DNA from: Pseudomonadota bacterium
GTDB taxonomy: Bacteria > Pseudomonadota > Gammaproteobacteria > Xanthomonadales > Xanthomonadaceae
Reading direction: 5' to 3'
DNA: 64,000 nt
Assembly: GCA_018242425.1 (NCBI GenBank)
Contig: JAFEBX010000014.1
Location: forward strand, 21,852 to 85,851
Below the pieces are notes generated by a model that was given only the letters and a program-made list of their open reading frames with translations, did no database searches and was not told the DNA's origin. A program made the translations under genes and the position numbers. Positions 37,236 through 45,229 of this stretch are shown in pieces (the stretch's first letter is position 1; each line of letters opens with the position of its first letter).

Positions 37236-38339
37236 ATGGCGGTGCGGATCGGAGTGGGGCGTGAAGCGGCGTCGGGCGAGCGCCGGGTGGCGATGACGCC
37301 CGAGGCCTGCGGCAAGCTGGTGAAGGCGGGCGCGCAGATCATGGTGGGGCCGGGTGCGGGAGCTGCGGCGGGATTCACCGACCAGATGTATGTCGATGCC
37401 GGTGCGACCCTGGCCGATGCGCCGTTCGCCGATGCCGACGTGGTTGTTTGCGTGCAATCGCCACCGCCCGCAGCCATCGCCGCCATGAAGCACGGCGCGG
37501 TGCTGGTCGGTTCCCTGCAGCCCGAAGCTGATCCCGCGCGCGAAAGCGCATTGCGCGATCGCGGCATCGTCGCCTTCCCGCTGGAGCGGCTGCCGCGCAC
37601 CACCCGTGCGCAGGCGATGGACATCCTCAGCTCGCAGGCATCGATGGCCGGCTACAAGGCGGTGCTGATCGCCGCCGAACTGGCGCCGCGCTTCTTCCCG
37701 ATGCTGACCACCGCCGCCGGCACCATCCGCCCGTCGAAGGTCCTGATCATCGGCGCCGGCGTTGCCGGCCTGCAGGCGATCGCCACCGCGAAACGGCTCG
37801 GCGCGCAGGTCGAAGGGTTCGACGTGCGCCCGGAAACACGCGAACAGATCGAATCGCTGGGCGGCCGCTTCCTCGATCTCGGGGTCAGTGCCGCGGGCGA
37901 GGGCGGTTATGCACGCCAGCTCACCGACGAGGAGCGCGCGGAACAACAGCGTCGCCTCGCCGATCACCTGCGCGGCGTCGACGTGATCGTCTGCACTGCG
38001 GCGGTACCGGGGCGTCCGGCGCCGAAGATCGTCAGCGCGGCGATGGTCGAAGGGATGAAGCCCGGCAGCACGATCGTCGATCTCGCCGCGGAAACCGGTG
38101 GCAACTGTGAACTGACGCAGCCGGGGCGCGTCATCGAACACGTGGGCGTCACCATCGCCGGGCCGCTCGACCTCGCATCGATGGGCGCGACCCACGCCAG
38201 CGAGATGTTCGCGCGCAACGTCTTCAACTTCGTCAGCCTGATGCTGAAGGACGGCGCGCTCGCCTTCGACTGGAACGACGAACTGCTCGCCAAGACCGTC
38301 TGGCCGCCGCGGCCTGCCACCACCGGAGACACGCCATGA
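37236..38339 (+). CDS. pntA: NAD(P) transhydrogenase, alpha subunit, soluble NAD-binding part
   Basis: Domain I of the proton-translocating transhydrogenase, which moves hydride between NADH and NADP+ using the proton gradient, chiefly to make NADPH. The 367-aa protein begins VRIGVGREAASGERRVAMTPE. It shows the NAD-binding fold VLIIGAGVAGLQAIATAKRLGA and the alanine-dehydrogenase-like region FDVRPETREQIESLGGRFL. Here the alpha subunit is split, as in Rhodospirillum: this piece ends before any membrane helix and the membrane part is the next gene. ATG at 37236 used; ATG at 37227 also in frame. Confidence 0.95.
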   Translation: MAVRIGVGREAASGERRVAMTPEACGKLVKAGAQIMVGPGAGAAAGFTDQMYVDAGATLADAPFADADVVVCVQSPPPAAIAAMKHGAVLVGSLQPEADPARESALRDRGIVAFPLERLPRTTRAQAMDILSSQASMAGYKAVLIAAELAPRFFPMLTTAAGTIRPSKVLIIGAGVAGLQAIATAKRLGAQVEGFDVRPETREQIESLGGRFLDLGVSAAGEGGYARQLTDEERAEQQRRLADHLRGVDVIVCTAAVPGRPAPKIVSAAMVEGMKPGSTIVDLAAETGGNCELTQPGRVIEHVGVTIAGPLDLASMGATHASEMFARNVFNFVSLMLKDGALAFDWNDELLAKTVWPPRPATTGDTP

Positions 38340-38635
38340 GCGACGGCTTCACTGCGCTGTACATCTTCATGCTGGCGGCGATCGCCGGCCACGTCATCAT
38401 CTCGCGCGTCCCTGTGATCCTGCATACGCCGCTGATGTCGGGTTCCAACTTCATCCACGGCATCGTGTTGATCGGCGCGATGGTGGTGCTGGGCATGGCG
38501 GAAACACCGACCGAGAAGGTACTGGGCTTCATCGCCGTGGTGCTGGGCGCGGGCAATGCCGCTGGTGGTTACGTGGTGACCGAACGGATGCTCGAAATGT
38601 TCAAGAGTTCGAAGAAGCCCGGGGGCGGCGCATGA
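38336..38635 (+). CDS. pntAB: NAD(P) transhydrogenase, alpha subunit, membrane part
   Basis: The 99-aa membrane portion (domain II, alpha side) of the split transhydrogenase, with three helices from MSDGFTALYIFMLAAIAGHVIIS through FIHGIVLIGAMVVLG to GFIAVVLGAGNAAGGYVV. It joins the beta subunit to form the proton channel. It overlaps pntA upstream and pntB downstream by 4 nt each (ATGA), fixing 1:1:1 coupled translation. Some annotations call it pntA2. Confidence 0.95.
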   Translation: MSDGFTALYIFMLAAIAGHVIISRVPVILHTPLMSGSNFIHGIVLIGAMVVLGMAETPTEKVLGFIAVVLGAGNAAGGYVVTERMLEMFKSSKKPGGGA

Positions 38636-40032
38636 CCGGCTTCAGCATGCAGACGCTGGTCGCGCTGAGTTATTTCATCGCAGCGACGCTGTTCCTGCTC
38701 GGCCTGCAGCGCATGGCAAGCCCCAAGACCGCGCGCAGCGGCATCCAGTGGGCGGGCATCGGCATGGTGCTGGCGACCATCGCGACCTTCGCGTTGCCGA
38801 ACCTGCACAACATCGGCCTGATCCTCGTCGCCGTCCTCGTTGGCGTGGTGCCGACGTGGCTGTGGGGCAAGAAGGTGGCGATCACCGACATGCCGCAAAT
38901 GGTGGCGCTGTTCAACGGCATGGGTGGCGGTTCCGCCGCGGCGATCGGTGCGGTGGAGTTGTGGAAGGCATCGTCGGGTGGCGAACATCCTTCCGAATTC
39001 GCATTGGCACTGGCCGGCGTCGGTTCGCTGATCGGCGCGGTGTCGCTGACCGGTTCGATCATCGCCTGGGCCAAGCTCGATGGTCGCATGGACAAGCGCT
39101 ACACCTTCCCGGGACAGCAATGGTTCAACGCGGCGATCGCGGTCGCCGCGATCATCTGCGGGGCGATGGCGGTGCACACGCTGGCACTGCCGTGGATCAT
39201 CGCCTTCTTCCTGCTCGCGCTCGGCCTCGGCAAGTTGATGACGCTGCCGATCGGTGGCGCCGACATGCCGGTGGTGATCTCGCTCTACAACGCGTTTACC
39301 GGCCTCGCGGTGGCGTTCGAAGGCTACGTGCTCGGCAATCCGGCGCTGATCATCGCCGGCACCATGGTCGGCGCGGCCGGCATGCTGCTGACGCGGCTGA
39401 TGGCCAAGGCGATGAACCGCAGCATCAAGAACGTGCTGTTCTCCAACTTCGGTGGTGGCGGCGCCAGCGCGCAGGAAATCAGCGGATCGCAGAAACCGAT
39501 CGAGGCCGCCGATGTCGCCGCGCTGATGGCCTATGCCGAACGCGTGGTGATCGTGCCGGGTTACGGCATGGCGGTGGCGCAGGCCCAGCACAAGATCTGG
39601 GAATTGACGCAACGCCTGATCGCGCGCGGGGTGAAGGTGAAGTTCGCCATCCATCCGGTCGCCGGGCGCATGCCGGGGCACATGAACGTGCTGCTGGCGG
39701 AAGCGGGCGTGCCCTACGACCTGATCGCCGACATGGACGACATCAATCCGGAATTCCCCAACACCGATGTCGCGTTGGTGATCGGCGCCAACGACGTGGT
39801 GAATCCGGTGGCGAAAACCGATCCGGCGTCGCCGATCTACGGCATGCCGATCCTCGACGTGGTGAACGCCAGGAACGTTGTTGTCATCAAGCGCGGCAAG
39901 GGCACCGGGTTTGCCGGCATCGAGAACGCGCTGTTCTACGCCGACAACGCGCGGATGCTCTACGGCGACGGCGCGGAGATGGCGAACCAGCTGGTGAGCG
40001 AACTCAAGGCACTGGACGGCGGCGGGCATTGA
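38632..40032 (+). CDS. pntB: NAD(P) transhydrogenase, beta subunit
   Basis: The 466-aa beta subunit: about nine membrane helices in residues 1-275 (domain II), then the soluble NADP(H)-binding domain III. Domain III shows VVIVPGYGMAVAQAQHKIWELT, the Rossmann strand, then FAIHPVAGRMPGHMNVLLAEA and VALVIGANDVVNP, with the KRGKGTGFAGIEN loop near the end. All are standard for PntB. It is third in the pnt operon; the stop is followed by a 526-bp structured gene-free region. Confidence 0.96.
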   Translation: MTGFSMQTLVALSYFIAATLFLLGLQRMASPKTARSGIQWAGIGMVLATIATFALPNLHNIGLILVAVLVGVVPTWLWGKKVAITDMPQMVALFNGMGGGSAAAIGAVELWKASSGGEHPSEFALALAGVGSLIGAVSLTGSIIAWAKLDGRMDKRYTFPGQQWFNAAIAVAAIICGAMAVHTLALPWIIAFFLLALGLGKLMTLPIGGADMPVVISLYNAFTGLAVAFEGYVLGNPALIIAGTMVGAAGMLLTRLMAKAMNRSIKNVLFSNFGGGGASAQEISGSQKPIEAADVAALMAYAERVVIVPGYGMAVAQAQHKIWELTQRLIARGVKVKFAIHPVAGRMPGHMNVLLAEAGVPYDLIADMDDINPEFPNTDVALVIGANDVVNPVAKTDPASPIYGMPILDVVNARNVVVIKRGKGTGFAGIENALFYADNARMLYGDGAEMANQLVSELKALDGGGH

Positions 40033-40305
40033 GCGAGAGCGTTCACGGCACGCGCTGGTGGCGTGGGTCACCACTCCGCTGCGCGGGACGCCGTGAATAC
40101 GTCCATGTAGGCTCGTGCGCCGCCCGCTGCGCGGGTCCGGCCAATCGCTTGCGCTCGTGGCGTTCGGAATCGCCACGCGGCATGCCGCGTAAGCGGCGCT
40201 TCCTCACCCATGCGGCGCAACGCCCGCGCATCGGAGCAGCGACCCACTTCCGCGCGCGTGCTGTGGCTTCACGGAGAGCGAAAAGCCGACCACCGGCGGC
40301 GCCGT

Positions 40306-40400
40306 GCGGTTATCCGCTGTGGCCGACCATACGAGGCATGGATGCCGAGTCGAGCCCCCATGGATGGGTTCACGGCGTGTCGGCCGTAGCGGATAACCGC
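40306..40400. repeat. 95-bp hairpin element with 22-nt arms
   Basis: Arms at 40306-40327 and 40379-40400 are inverted repeats matching at 20 of 22 positions, with a perfect 13-bp outer part (GCGGTTATCCGCT) and perfect 7-bp inner part (GGCCGAC). The 51-bp loop contains the near-palindromes GCATGGATGC and CCATGGATGG and the second copy of the 28-bp motif. It resembles an extragenic palindromic (REP/MITE-type) unit; no transposase is nearby. Confidence 0.7.
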
Positions 40401-40510
40401 TAAAGGCGCAGAGCCGGGCGATGCTGTTCGCGGGAAACGGAGGCGCACCGGTGCGGATGGCGCAAGCCTGAACTGGCCATCCGCCACCAGCGCGTGCCGA
40501 TGCGCCACGC

Positions 40511-40530
40511 AAAATGGACTAAAATGGTAC
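40511..40530 (+). promoter_or_regulatory. Candidate regulatory/promoter site before sufT
   Basis: Two direct copies of AAAATGG spaced 10 bp apart, centred 40 bp before the sufT start, in an otherwise GC-rich stretch. The part GGACTAAAATGGT resembles the left half and centre of IscR type-1 sites, and TAAAAT (40520-40525) could be the -10 element. This is a by-eye match with one base inserted relative to the consensus. Confidence 0.35.
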
Positions 40531-40558
40531 GGATTCAAGATTCCGTGCCCCAGCCGTG

Positions 40559-41116
40559 ATGTATTCCCGCAACAGCGAACCCGTGCGCTTCGAGCGCGAC
40601 TGCCCGGTGGTGATGGTGCCCTCGGGCGAGGCCGTGAGCCTGCCCGCCGGCAGCATCGGCTACATCACCCAGTCGCTGGGTGGCAGCTGGACCGTGTTCG
40701 TGGAAGGCAACCTGTTCCGCGTCGCCGGCAAGGATGGCGATGCCATCGGCAAGGAACCGCCTGCGCCGATCGAGCTTCCGGAAGGCGCTGGCGACGACGA
40801 TGTCGAGAAACTGGTGTGGCAACAGTTGCGCACCTGCTTCGATCCCGAGATCCCGATCAACATCGTTGAGCTGGGCCTGGTGTATTCGGCGGATGTGAAA
40901 GCCGATCCCGAACATCCGGGCCAGCGTCGCGTCGATGTCGAGCTGACGCTGACCGCGCCGGGCTGCGGCATGGGCGAGATCCTGGTCGATGACGTGCGCA
41001 GCAAGCTCGAGATGATCCCCACGGTTGCCGAAGCCGATGTCGAGCTGGTGTTCGATCCGCCGTGGAACCGCAACATGATGAGCGACGCGGCCCGCCTCGA
41101 AACGGGGATGTTCTAA
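40559..41116 (+). CDS. sufT: SufT-type iron-sulfur cluster assembly protein (MIP18/DUF59)
   Basis: Putative Fe-S cluster maturation factor, 185 aa. It has the N-terminal SufT extension (residues 1-75, PVVMVPSGEAVSLPAGSIGYITQSLGG) and a C-terminal DUF59/MIP18 domain (about 80-180) with DPEIPINIVELGLVY, LTLTAPGCGMGEIL and the hydrophobic FDPPWNRNMMSD end. The cysteine in APGCGM is the conserved family cysteine. It stands alone, not in a suf operon. The ATG at 40559 directly follows an in-frame GTG. It overlaps the convergent DUF488 gene by 4 bp. Confidence 0.88.
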   Translation: MYSRNSEPVRFERDCPVVMVPSGEAVSLPAGSIGYITQSLGGSWTVFVEGNLFRVAGKDGDAIGKEPPAPIELPEGAGDDDVEKLVWQQLRTCFDPEIPINIVELGLVYSADVKADPEHPGQRRVDVELTLTAPGCGMGEILVDDVRSKLEMIPTVAEADVELVFDPPWNRNMMSDAARLETGMF

Positions 41117-41457
41117 CCCTCCAGCACTTCCGCGAGCACGACCGCGTTGTTGTGCGCTTCGTCGCGCGAGGCGTACAGCAGCGTCGTGCGCTCCTTGCGA
41201 ACCAGTGCCTGCAATTCCGCCAGCACCGGATTGCCTTTCAGTTCGGTCTTGTACGCCGAAACGAATTCTTCCCAGCGATCCGGATGCCCGTGGAATTCAT
41301 GGCGCAGGGCATCGCTGGGCGCGATGCTTTTCGCCCACAGGTCGATGGCTGCCTTCTCCTTTGTCAGCCCGCGCGGCCACAGCCGGTCGACCAGGATGCG
41401 CTTGCCGTCTTCGCCAGCCGGCGCGTCGTACACCCGCTTGAGTCGCGGGGCGGGCAT
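41113..41457 (-). CDS. DUF488 family protein (YeaO-like)
   Basis: A 114-aa DUF488 protein with the signature RVYDAPAGEDGKRILVDRLWPRGLTKEKA near the N-terminus, a FHGHPDRWEEF segment and the TLLYASRDEAHNNA end. Structures are known for the family but the biochemical role is not. It lies 3 bp after the asparaginase-like gene on the same strand, suggesting cotranscription. Its 3' end overlaps sufT by 4 bp. Confidence 0.87.
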   Translation of the reverse strand: MPAPRLKRVYDAPAGEDGKRILVDRLWPRGLTKEKAAIDLWAKSIAPSDALRHEFHGHPDRWEEFVSAYKTELKGNPVLAELQALVRKERTTLLYASRDEAHNNAVVLAEVLEG

Positions 41458-41460
41458 GGC

Positions 41461-41949
41461 TCAGCCTGCGGCCTCGAAGCGGTTGGCTTCGACGTTCTTG
41501 CGCACTTTCGCCGGGTCCCAGATGCGGCCGTTCATGGCGATGTAGACGCCGGGCGGCAGCGATTGCACCGCACCCACCGCGCAGCCGATGTTGAACTCGG
41601 CGTCCGAGCCCTCGAAGCGCGCCGGATTCAATGCGCCGGTCAGGACGATGGTCTTGTCGGCGATCGTGCGCAACACCTTGGCGGTCTCGACCATGCTGTC
41701 GGTGCCATGGGTGACGAGGACGCAACGCTCGGTCTGGGCGGCGATGGTGGCGCGCATCAGTTCACGATCGCTGTTGTCGACGAACAGCGAATCCTTGCGC
41801 AGCAGCGGGATCACGTGGAAGCGGAACGCCACCCCGAGTGCGCTGAGGATGCGGCCGATCTGCGGATCGCCGACCTGATAGTCCGACTTGGCATCGAAAT
41901 AGATCTTGTCGATGGTGCCGCCGGTGGTGACGATCAGCAGGTCGTCCAT
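41461..41949 (-). CDS. Single-domain asparaginase-like protein
   Basis: A 162-aa protein equal to only the N-terminal catalytic domain of bacterial L-asparaginases. Both catalytic triads are represented: LIVTTGGTIDK near the N-terminus and LVTHGTDSM in the middle, followed by KTIVLTGALNP. The C-terminal domain, about 130 residues that help form the active site across the dimer, is missing; the gene ends in its own stop without a frameshifted remnant. Such short forms are known in gammaproteobacteria, and activity is uncertain. It starts 1 bp after the stop of the small exported protein. Confidence 0.85.
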   Translation of the reverse strand: MDDLLIVTTGGTIDKIYFDAKSDYQVGDPQIGRILSALGVAFRFHVIPLLRKDSLFVDNSDRELMRATIAAQTERCVLVTHGTDSMVETAKVLRTIADKTIVLTGALNPARFEGSDAEFNIGCAVGAVQSLPPGVYIAMNGRIWDPAKVRKNVEANRFEAAG

Positions 41950-41950
41950 T

Positions 41951-42277
41951 TCATTTGCCCTGGATTTCGCTGGCGCACATCATCACGGCCGGTCCTGCGA
42001 GCTTCGCCATTTCTTCCTGCGAACCCGGCTCCTTGCGCATCATCTTCAGGCCGACTTCGCTCACGCGGATCAGGCTGGCCTGGTCGGTGACCATCCGGCT
42101 CGAAATGCAGCTGCAATATGCCTGGACCTTGGCGACCGGAAGTTGAGGACTCTTTTCCTGGGCGGCCTTGACGCAGTTGGCAGTCATCGCGGTGCGGCTC
42201 TGGTTCAACAGGTCGTCTTGTGCATGCAGCGCCAACGGAAACATGGTGATCGCGGCGACGAGGATGAGATTGCGCAT
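41951..42277 (-). CDS. Small exported protein with paired cysteines, function unknown
   Basis: A 108-aa protein with a Sec signal (MRNLILVAAITMFPLALHAQ, cleavage after about residue 19) and a mainly helical mature part containing four cysteines: ANCVKAAQ, AYCSCISSRM and MMCASEI. The CSC arrangement and helical spacing suggest disulfide-bonded helical hairpins. I do not recognise the family. It lies 1 bp upstream of the asparaginase-like gene and 32 bp after DUF2069 on the same strand, so the group is likely cotranscribed. Confidence 0.7.
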   Translation of the reverse strand: MRNLILVAAITMFPLALHAQDDLLNQSRTAMTANCVKAAQEKSPQLPVAKVQAYCSCISSRMVTDQASLIRVSEVGLKMMRKEPGSQEEMAKLAGPAVMMCASEIQGK

Positions 42278-42309
42278 TCAGAGGCTTCCGGTGGCGATGT
42301 GCGGCAAGT

Positions 42310-42648
42310 TTAAACCGAGGGCCCGCTCCGCCGTTGCGCGAACCGTGCGCGCATGCCGGGCAGGCTGGCGGCGAGGATCACCACCACGGCCAGCACGAGT
42401 TCCGCGAAGGCCTGCAGGCGTTCCGGCGGACGCGTCCACGCCACCATGACCCCGTGCGAGAACCACAGCAGCGCCAGCACGCCCGACCAGAATCCGGCGG
42501 TGCGCCGATGCATCCACACACCCAGTGCGCACAACGCGGGCGGCAGGGTGAAGACGATGCGCGCGAGGGGTTCGTGCCAGAACCACGCGAGATCGAGCAG
42601 GGCCAGCAGCACCAGTGCCGCGAACAGGATCCGGCGCGCGGGCGTCAT
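42310..42648 (-). CDS. DUF2069 family membrane protein
   Basis: A 112-aa protein with four membrane helices (about residues 8-24, 31-48, 54-72 and 82-98) and the short connecting motif WFSHGVMVAW typical of DUF2069, a family of unknown function usually found just after wrbA in Xanthomonas relatives. The ATG at 42648 overlaps the wrbA stop (ATGA). Confidence 0.83.
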   Translation of the reverse strand: MTPARRILFAALVLLALLDLAWFWHEPLARIVFTLPPALCALGVWMHRRTAGFWSGVLALLWFSHGVMVAWTRPPERLQAFAELVLAVVVILAASLPGMRARFAQRRSGPSV

Positions 42649-43253
42649 GGCGCGTTCGTGCCGGACGAGAGCAGCGCGGCGATACCAGCGATGCGCTTGC
42701 CGAGTGCGCGCGCGAGCTGGAGCTCATCCTCGCTGAGTTCGGCATCGTCCTGCGGCCCGGAGACATGGCTGGCGCCATAGGGCGTGCCGCCGGTGCGGGT
42801 GGTGCTGAGGCGCGTTTCGGTGAAGGGGATGCCGACGATCACGCAGCCGTGGTGCAACAGCGGCACCTGCATGCCGAGCAGGGTCGACTCCTGGCCGCCA
42901 TGCATGGTCGCGGTCGAGGTGAACACGCAGGCCGGCTTGCCGACCAGCGTGCCGCTGGCCCATTGCGCGCCGAGACCGTCGAAGAAATATTTCATCGGTG
43001 CGGCCATGCTGCCGAAACGGGTCGGGCTGCCGATCGCGTAACCGACGCATTCGTCGAGATCGCGGGTCTCGAGATAGGGGGCGCCGTCCTCGGGAACGGG
43101 CGGCAGCACCTGCTGCGTCTGCGGTGCGACCGGTGGCACCGTGCGCAGGCGCGCGGCCATGCCGGGGACTTCGCCGATGCCGCGCGCAACCTGGCGGGCC
43201 AGCGCGGCGACCGATCCGCCACGGCTGTAATAGAGCACGAGGATTTCCTTCAT
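42645..43253 (-). CDS. wrbA: NAD(P)H:quinone oxidoreductase WrbA
   Basis: Flavodoxin-like FMN enzyme that reduces quinones by two electrons, avoiding semiquinone radicals. The 202-aa protein starts EILVLYYSRGGSVAALAR, the FMN phosphate loop. It has the WrbA hallmark YAIGSPTRFGSMAAPMKYFFDGLG and FTSTATMHGGQESTLLGM, and GGTPYGASHVSG near the end. It is divergent from yihY with 50 bp between starts, and coupled to DUF2069. Confidence 0.94.
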   Translation of the reverse strand: MKEILVLYYSRGGSVAALARQVARGIGEVPGMAARLRTVPPVAPQTQQVLPPVPEDGAPYLETRDLDECVGYAIGSPTRFGSMAAPMKYFFDGLGAQWASGTLVGKPACVFTSTATMHGGQESTLLGMQVPLLHHGCVIVGIPFTETRLSTTRTGGTPYGASHVSGPQDDAELSEDELQLARALGKRIAGIAALLSSGTNAP

Positions 43254-43303
43254 GCCGACAGTGTACGTGGCCCCGTTGACGGCAGACCGGCTACCCTTGC
43301 CCG

Positions 43304-44584
43304 ATGGCCCGACTTCCCGACCAGATCGTGTCCCGCCTGCTGCAGCTCCGCGATCCGGTGCGGCGCGCGGTCTTCATGCGTTTCCTTGGCCGCCGCTTCT
43401 GGGACGACAACCTGTTCCAGTCCGCAGCTTCACTGGCCTATACCACCGTGTTCGCATTGGTGCCGCTGGCGACGGTGGTGTTCGGGATGCTGGCGGCATT
43501 CCCGGTCTATGCGGAGCTGCGCGGCCAGCTCACCAATTACATCTTCGCCAATTTCGTGCCGAGCGCGGCGAGCCAGGTGCAGCACTACATCAGCGAGTAC
43601 TCGCTCAATGCCAGCCAGCTCACCACCGCCGGCATCATCGCCCTGGTGTTGTCGCTGCTGGTCACGCTGACCAGCGTCGAGTCGATCTTCAATCGCATCT
43701 GGCGGGTGCCGGTGGCGCGGCCGCAGTTTTCGCGCTTCCTCGTCTACTGGACGGTGCTGACCCTGGGCACGCTGGTTGCGGTGGCGAGCATGTCGCTATC
43801 GGCGAAACTGTTCGCGATGAGCATGTTCTCGTCCGAGCCCGGGCGCGTGCTCGAAACCTTCATGCTGAGGATGGCGCCGCCGTCGATCGAACTGGTCGCG
43901 TTCCTGTTGCTCTACCGCGTGGTCCCTCATCGCACCGTGCAATGGCGACATGCGTTTGCCGGCGCGCTGCTCGCCACCGTGGTGCTCGAATTCGTCAAGT
44001 GGGGCATGGGCGTCTATCTCGGTACTTTCCGCAGTTACGAAAAACTGTATGGAACTGTCGCCTTCATCCCGATCTTCCTGCTATGGATCTACCTGAGCTG
44101 GGTGGCGGTGCTGCTGGGCGCGTCGTTTGCGTCGAGCCTGTCGGCGTTCCGCTACCAGCCGGCGGCCTTGCGCCTGCCGGAAGGCTGCGAGATCTATGGC
44201 CTGCTGCGCATGCTCGGGCGTTTCCAGAATGCGCGCGGCCAGGGCCATGGACTGCATGCCGATGAACTGCGTGAGCTCGATCCCATCCTCACCGATTCTC
44301 TGGTGCAGGAGATGCTGTCGAAGTTGAGCGGGGCCGGCATCGTCAAGCGTGCCGAAACCGGCGAATGGCTGCTGTCGCGCGATCTCGCAGACGTCAGCCT
44401 GGGCGAGCTCTACGTCGTCGCACAGCTGCGCATCCCGGTCGAGGAGGCCTGCCTGCCGATGCGCGATGACACGTTGGGCAGCGACGTCATGCGCGTGATC
44501 GACGAGCTGCGCCTGCCCTTGCGCGAAGCGATGAAACGCAAGGTCGCCACCATCTATTCCGAACCCGGAAACGAACCGCGATGA
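43304..44584 (+). CDS. YihY/BrkB-family inner membrane protein
   Basis: A 426-aa protein. The N-terminal 290 residues form the YihY/virulence factor BrkB domain with six membrane helices. Family blocks LFQSAASLAYTTVFALVPL, TSVESIFNRIWRV and YGTVAFIPIFLLWIYLSW are seen. The C-terminal 130 residues are soluble and helical (a winged-helix-like region around EMLSKLSGAGIVKRAETGEW), longer than in E. coli YihY. It was once mislabelled ribonuclease BN. Function unknown. It overlaps the TlpA lipoprotein gene by 4 nt. Confidence 0.9.
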   Translation: MARLPDQIVSRLLQLRDPVRRAVFMRFLGRRFWDDNLFQSAASLAYTTVFALVPLATVVFGMLAAFPVYAELRGQLTNYIFANFVPSAASQVQHYISEYSLNASQLTTAGIIALVLSLLVTLTSVESIFNRIWRVPVARPQFSRFLVYWTVLTLGTLVAVASMSLSAKLFAMSMFSSEPGRVLETFMLRMAPPSIELVAFLLLYRVVPHRTVQWRHAFAGALLATVVLEFVKWGMGVYLGTFRSYEKLYGTVAFIPIFLLWIYLSWVAVLLGASFASSLSAFRYQPAALRLPEGCEIYGLLRMLGRFQNARGQGHGLHADELRELDPILTDSLVQEMLSKLSGAGIVKRAETGEWLLSRDLADVSLGELYVVAQLRIPVEEACLPMRDDTLGSDVMRVIDELRLPLREAMKRKVATIYSEPGNEPR

Positions 44585-45186
44585 ACACGATGAACCGTTC
44601 CCTCCATTTGTCCGCGCTTGCGGTCGTGTTGACGCTTGCCGCGTGCAAGCCGCATCCCGAACAGCCGCAGGCGACACCGCCCGCCGCGAAACCTGCACCA
44701 GCGCAGCCGGCACCCGCGGCGGCACCCGCGACGGCATCGCCCGCGGCCGGACTCGCCGATGTTGGTGCGCAGCCGACGCTCCGTCTCCCCACCGTCGATG
44801 GCAAGACCTTTGATCTCGCCGAACAGCGCGGCCACTGGGTGGTGGTGAATTACTGGGCGACGTGGTGTGGCCCGTGCCTGGAGGAGATGCCGGATCTTTC
44901 GGCGCTCGCGGCGCTGCGCGAATACATCAAGGTGGTCGGCGTCGCCAATGACGACATCGCCCCGGCGCAATTGCAGGCCTTCCTGCAGAAGCATCCGGTG
45001 GTGTACCCGATCGTGCAGGTCGATCCCGGATCGCCGCCTGCCGATTTTGGCGCGCCGCCGACCTTGCCGATCAGCTGGCTGATCGATCCGCAGGGCAAGG
45101 TGGTGAAGCGCTTCATGCGCCCGGTCAAGGCCGCGGACATCGAAGCGGCGATCGCGGCGGCGGGCGGGCCGGCAACGGCGGGGTGA
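44581..45186 (+). CDS. TlpA-like thioredoxin-fold lipoprotein
   Basis: A 201-aa periplasmic disulfide oxidoreductase. A lipoprotein signal ends in LTLAAC (lipid-anchored Cys22), followed by a Pro/Ala/Gln-rich linker (about 23-60), then a thioredoxin domain with active site WATWCGPC and the cis-proline segment PTLPISWLID. Residues K and P follow the cysteine, so inner-membrane retention rules (Asp at +2) do not apply and outer-membrane sorting is expected. It probably keeps exported cysteines reduced. Coupled to yihY; lemA follows 43 bp later. Confidence 0.9.
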   Translation: MNTMNRSLHLSALAVVLTLAACKPHPEQPQATPPAAKPAPAQPAPAAAPATASPAAGLADVGAQPTLRLPTVDGKTFDLAEQRGHWVVVNYWATWCGPCLEEMPDLSALAALREYIKVVGVANDDIAPAQLQAFLQKHPVVYPIVQVDPGSPPADFGAPPTLPISWLIDPQGKVVKRFMRPVKAADIEAAIAAAGGPATAG

Positions 45187-45229
45187 TACCGTATCCGCAA
45201 AACCATGCAATGAACGGGGAGGGGTTTCG

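Larger units (their letters stand above)
40033..40558. other. Palindrome-rich gene-free region between pntB and sufT
   Basis: 526 bp with no credible gene. Inverted repeats visible in order: TTCACGGC/GCCGTGAA (40042-40049 and 40090-40097); CGTGGCG/CGCCACG (40156-40162 and 40171-40177); a perfect 16-bp palindrome (40175-40190); and a large 22-nt-arm hairpin (40306-40400). Two copies of a 28-bp motif stand in opposite orientation at 40088-40115 and 40351-40378, matching at 23 of 28 positions. The right end carries the likely sufT promoter region. The short open frames here look like repeat translation. Confidence 0.7.

Noticed and set aside
40204..40512. Minus-strand open frames in the pntB-sufT gap (about 100 codons)
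   Set aside because: They read through the inverted repeats and have no protein-like features; best explained as translation of repeat DNA.
41461..41949. Frameshifted full-length asparaginase
   Set aside because: The next gene downstream is an intact DUF488 3 bp away, and no asparaginase C-terminal sequence appears in any frame there.
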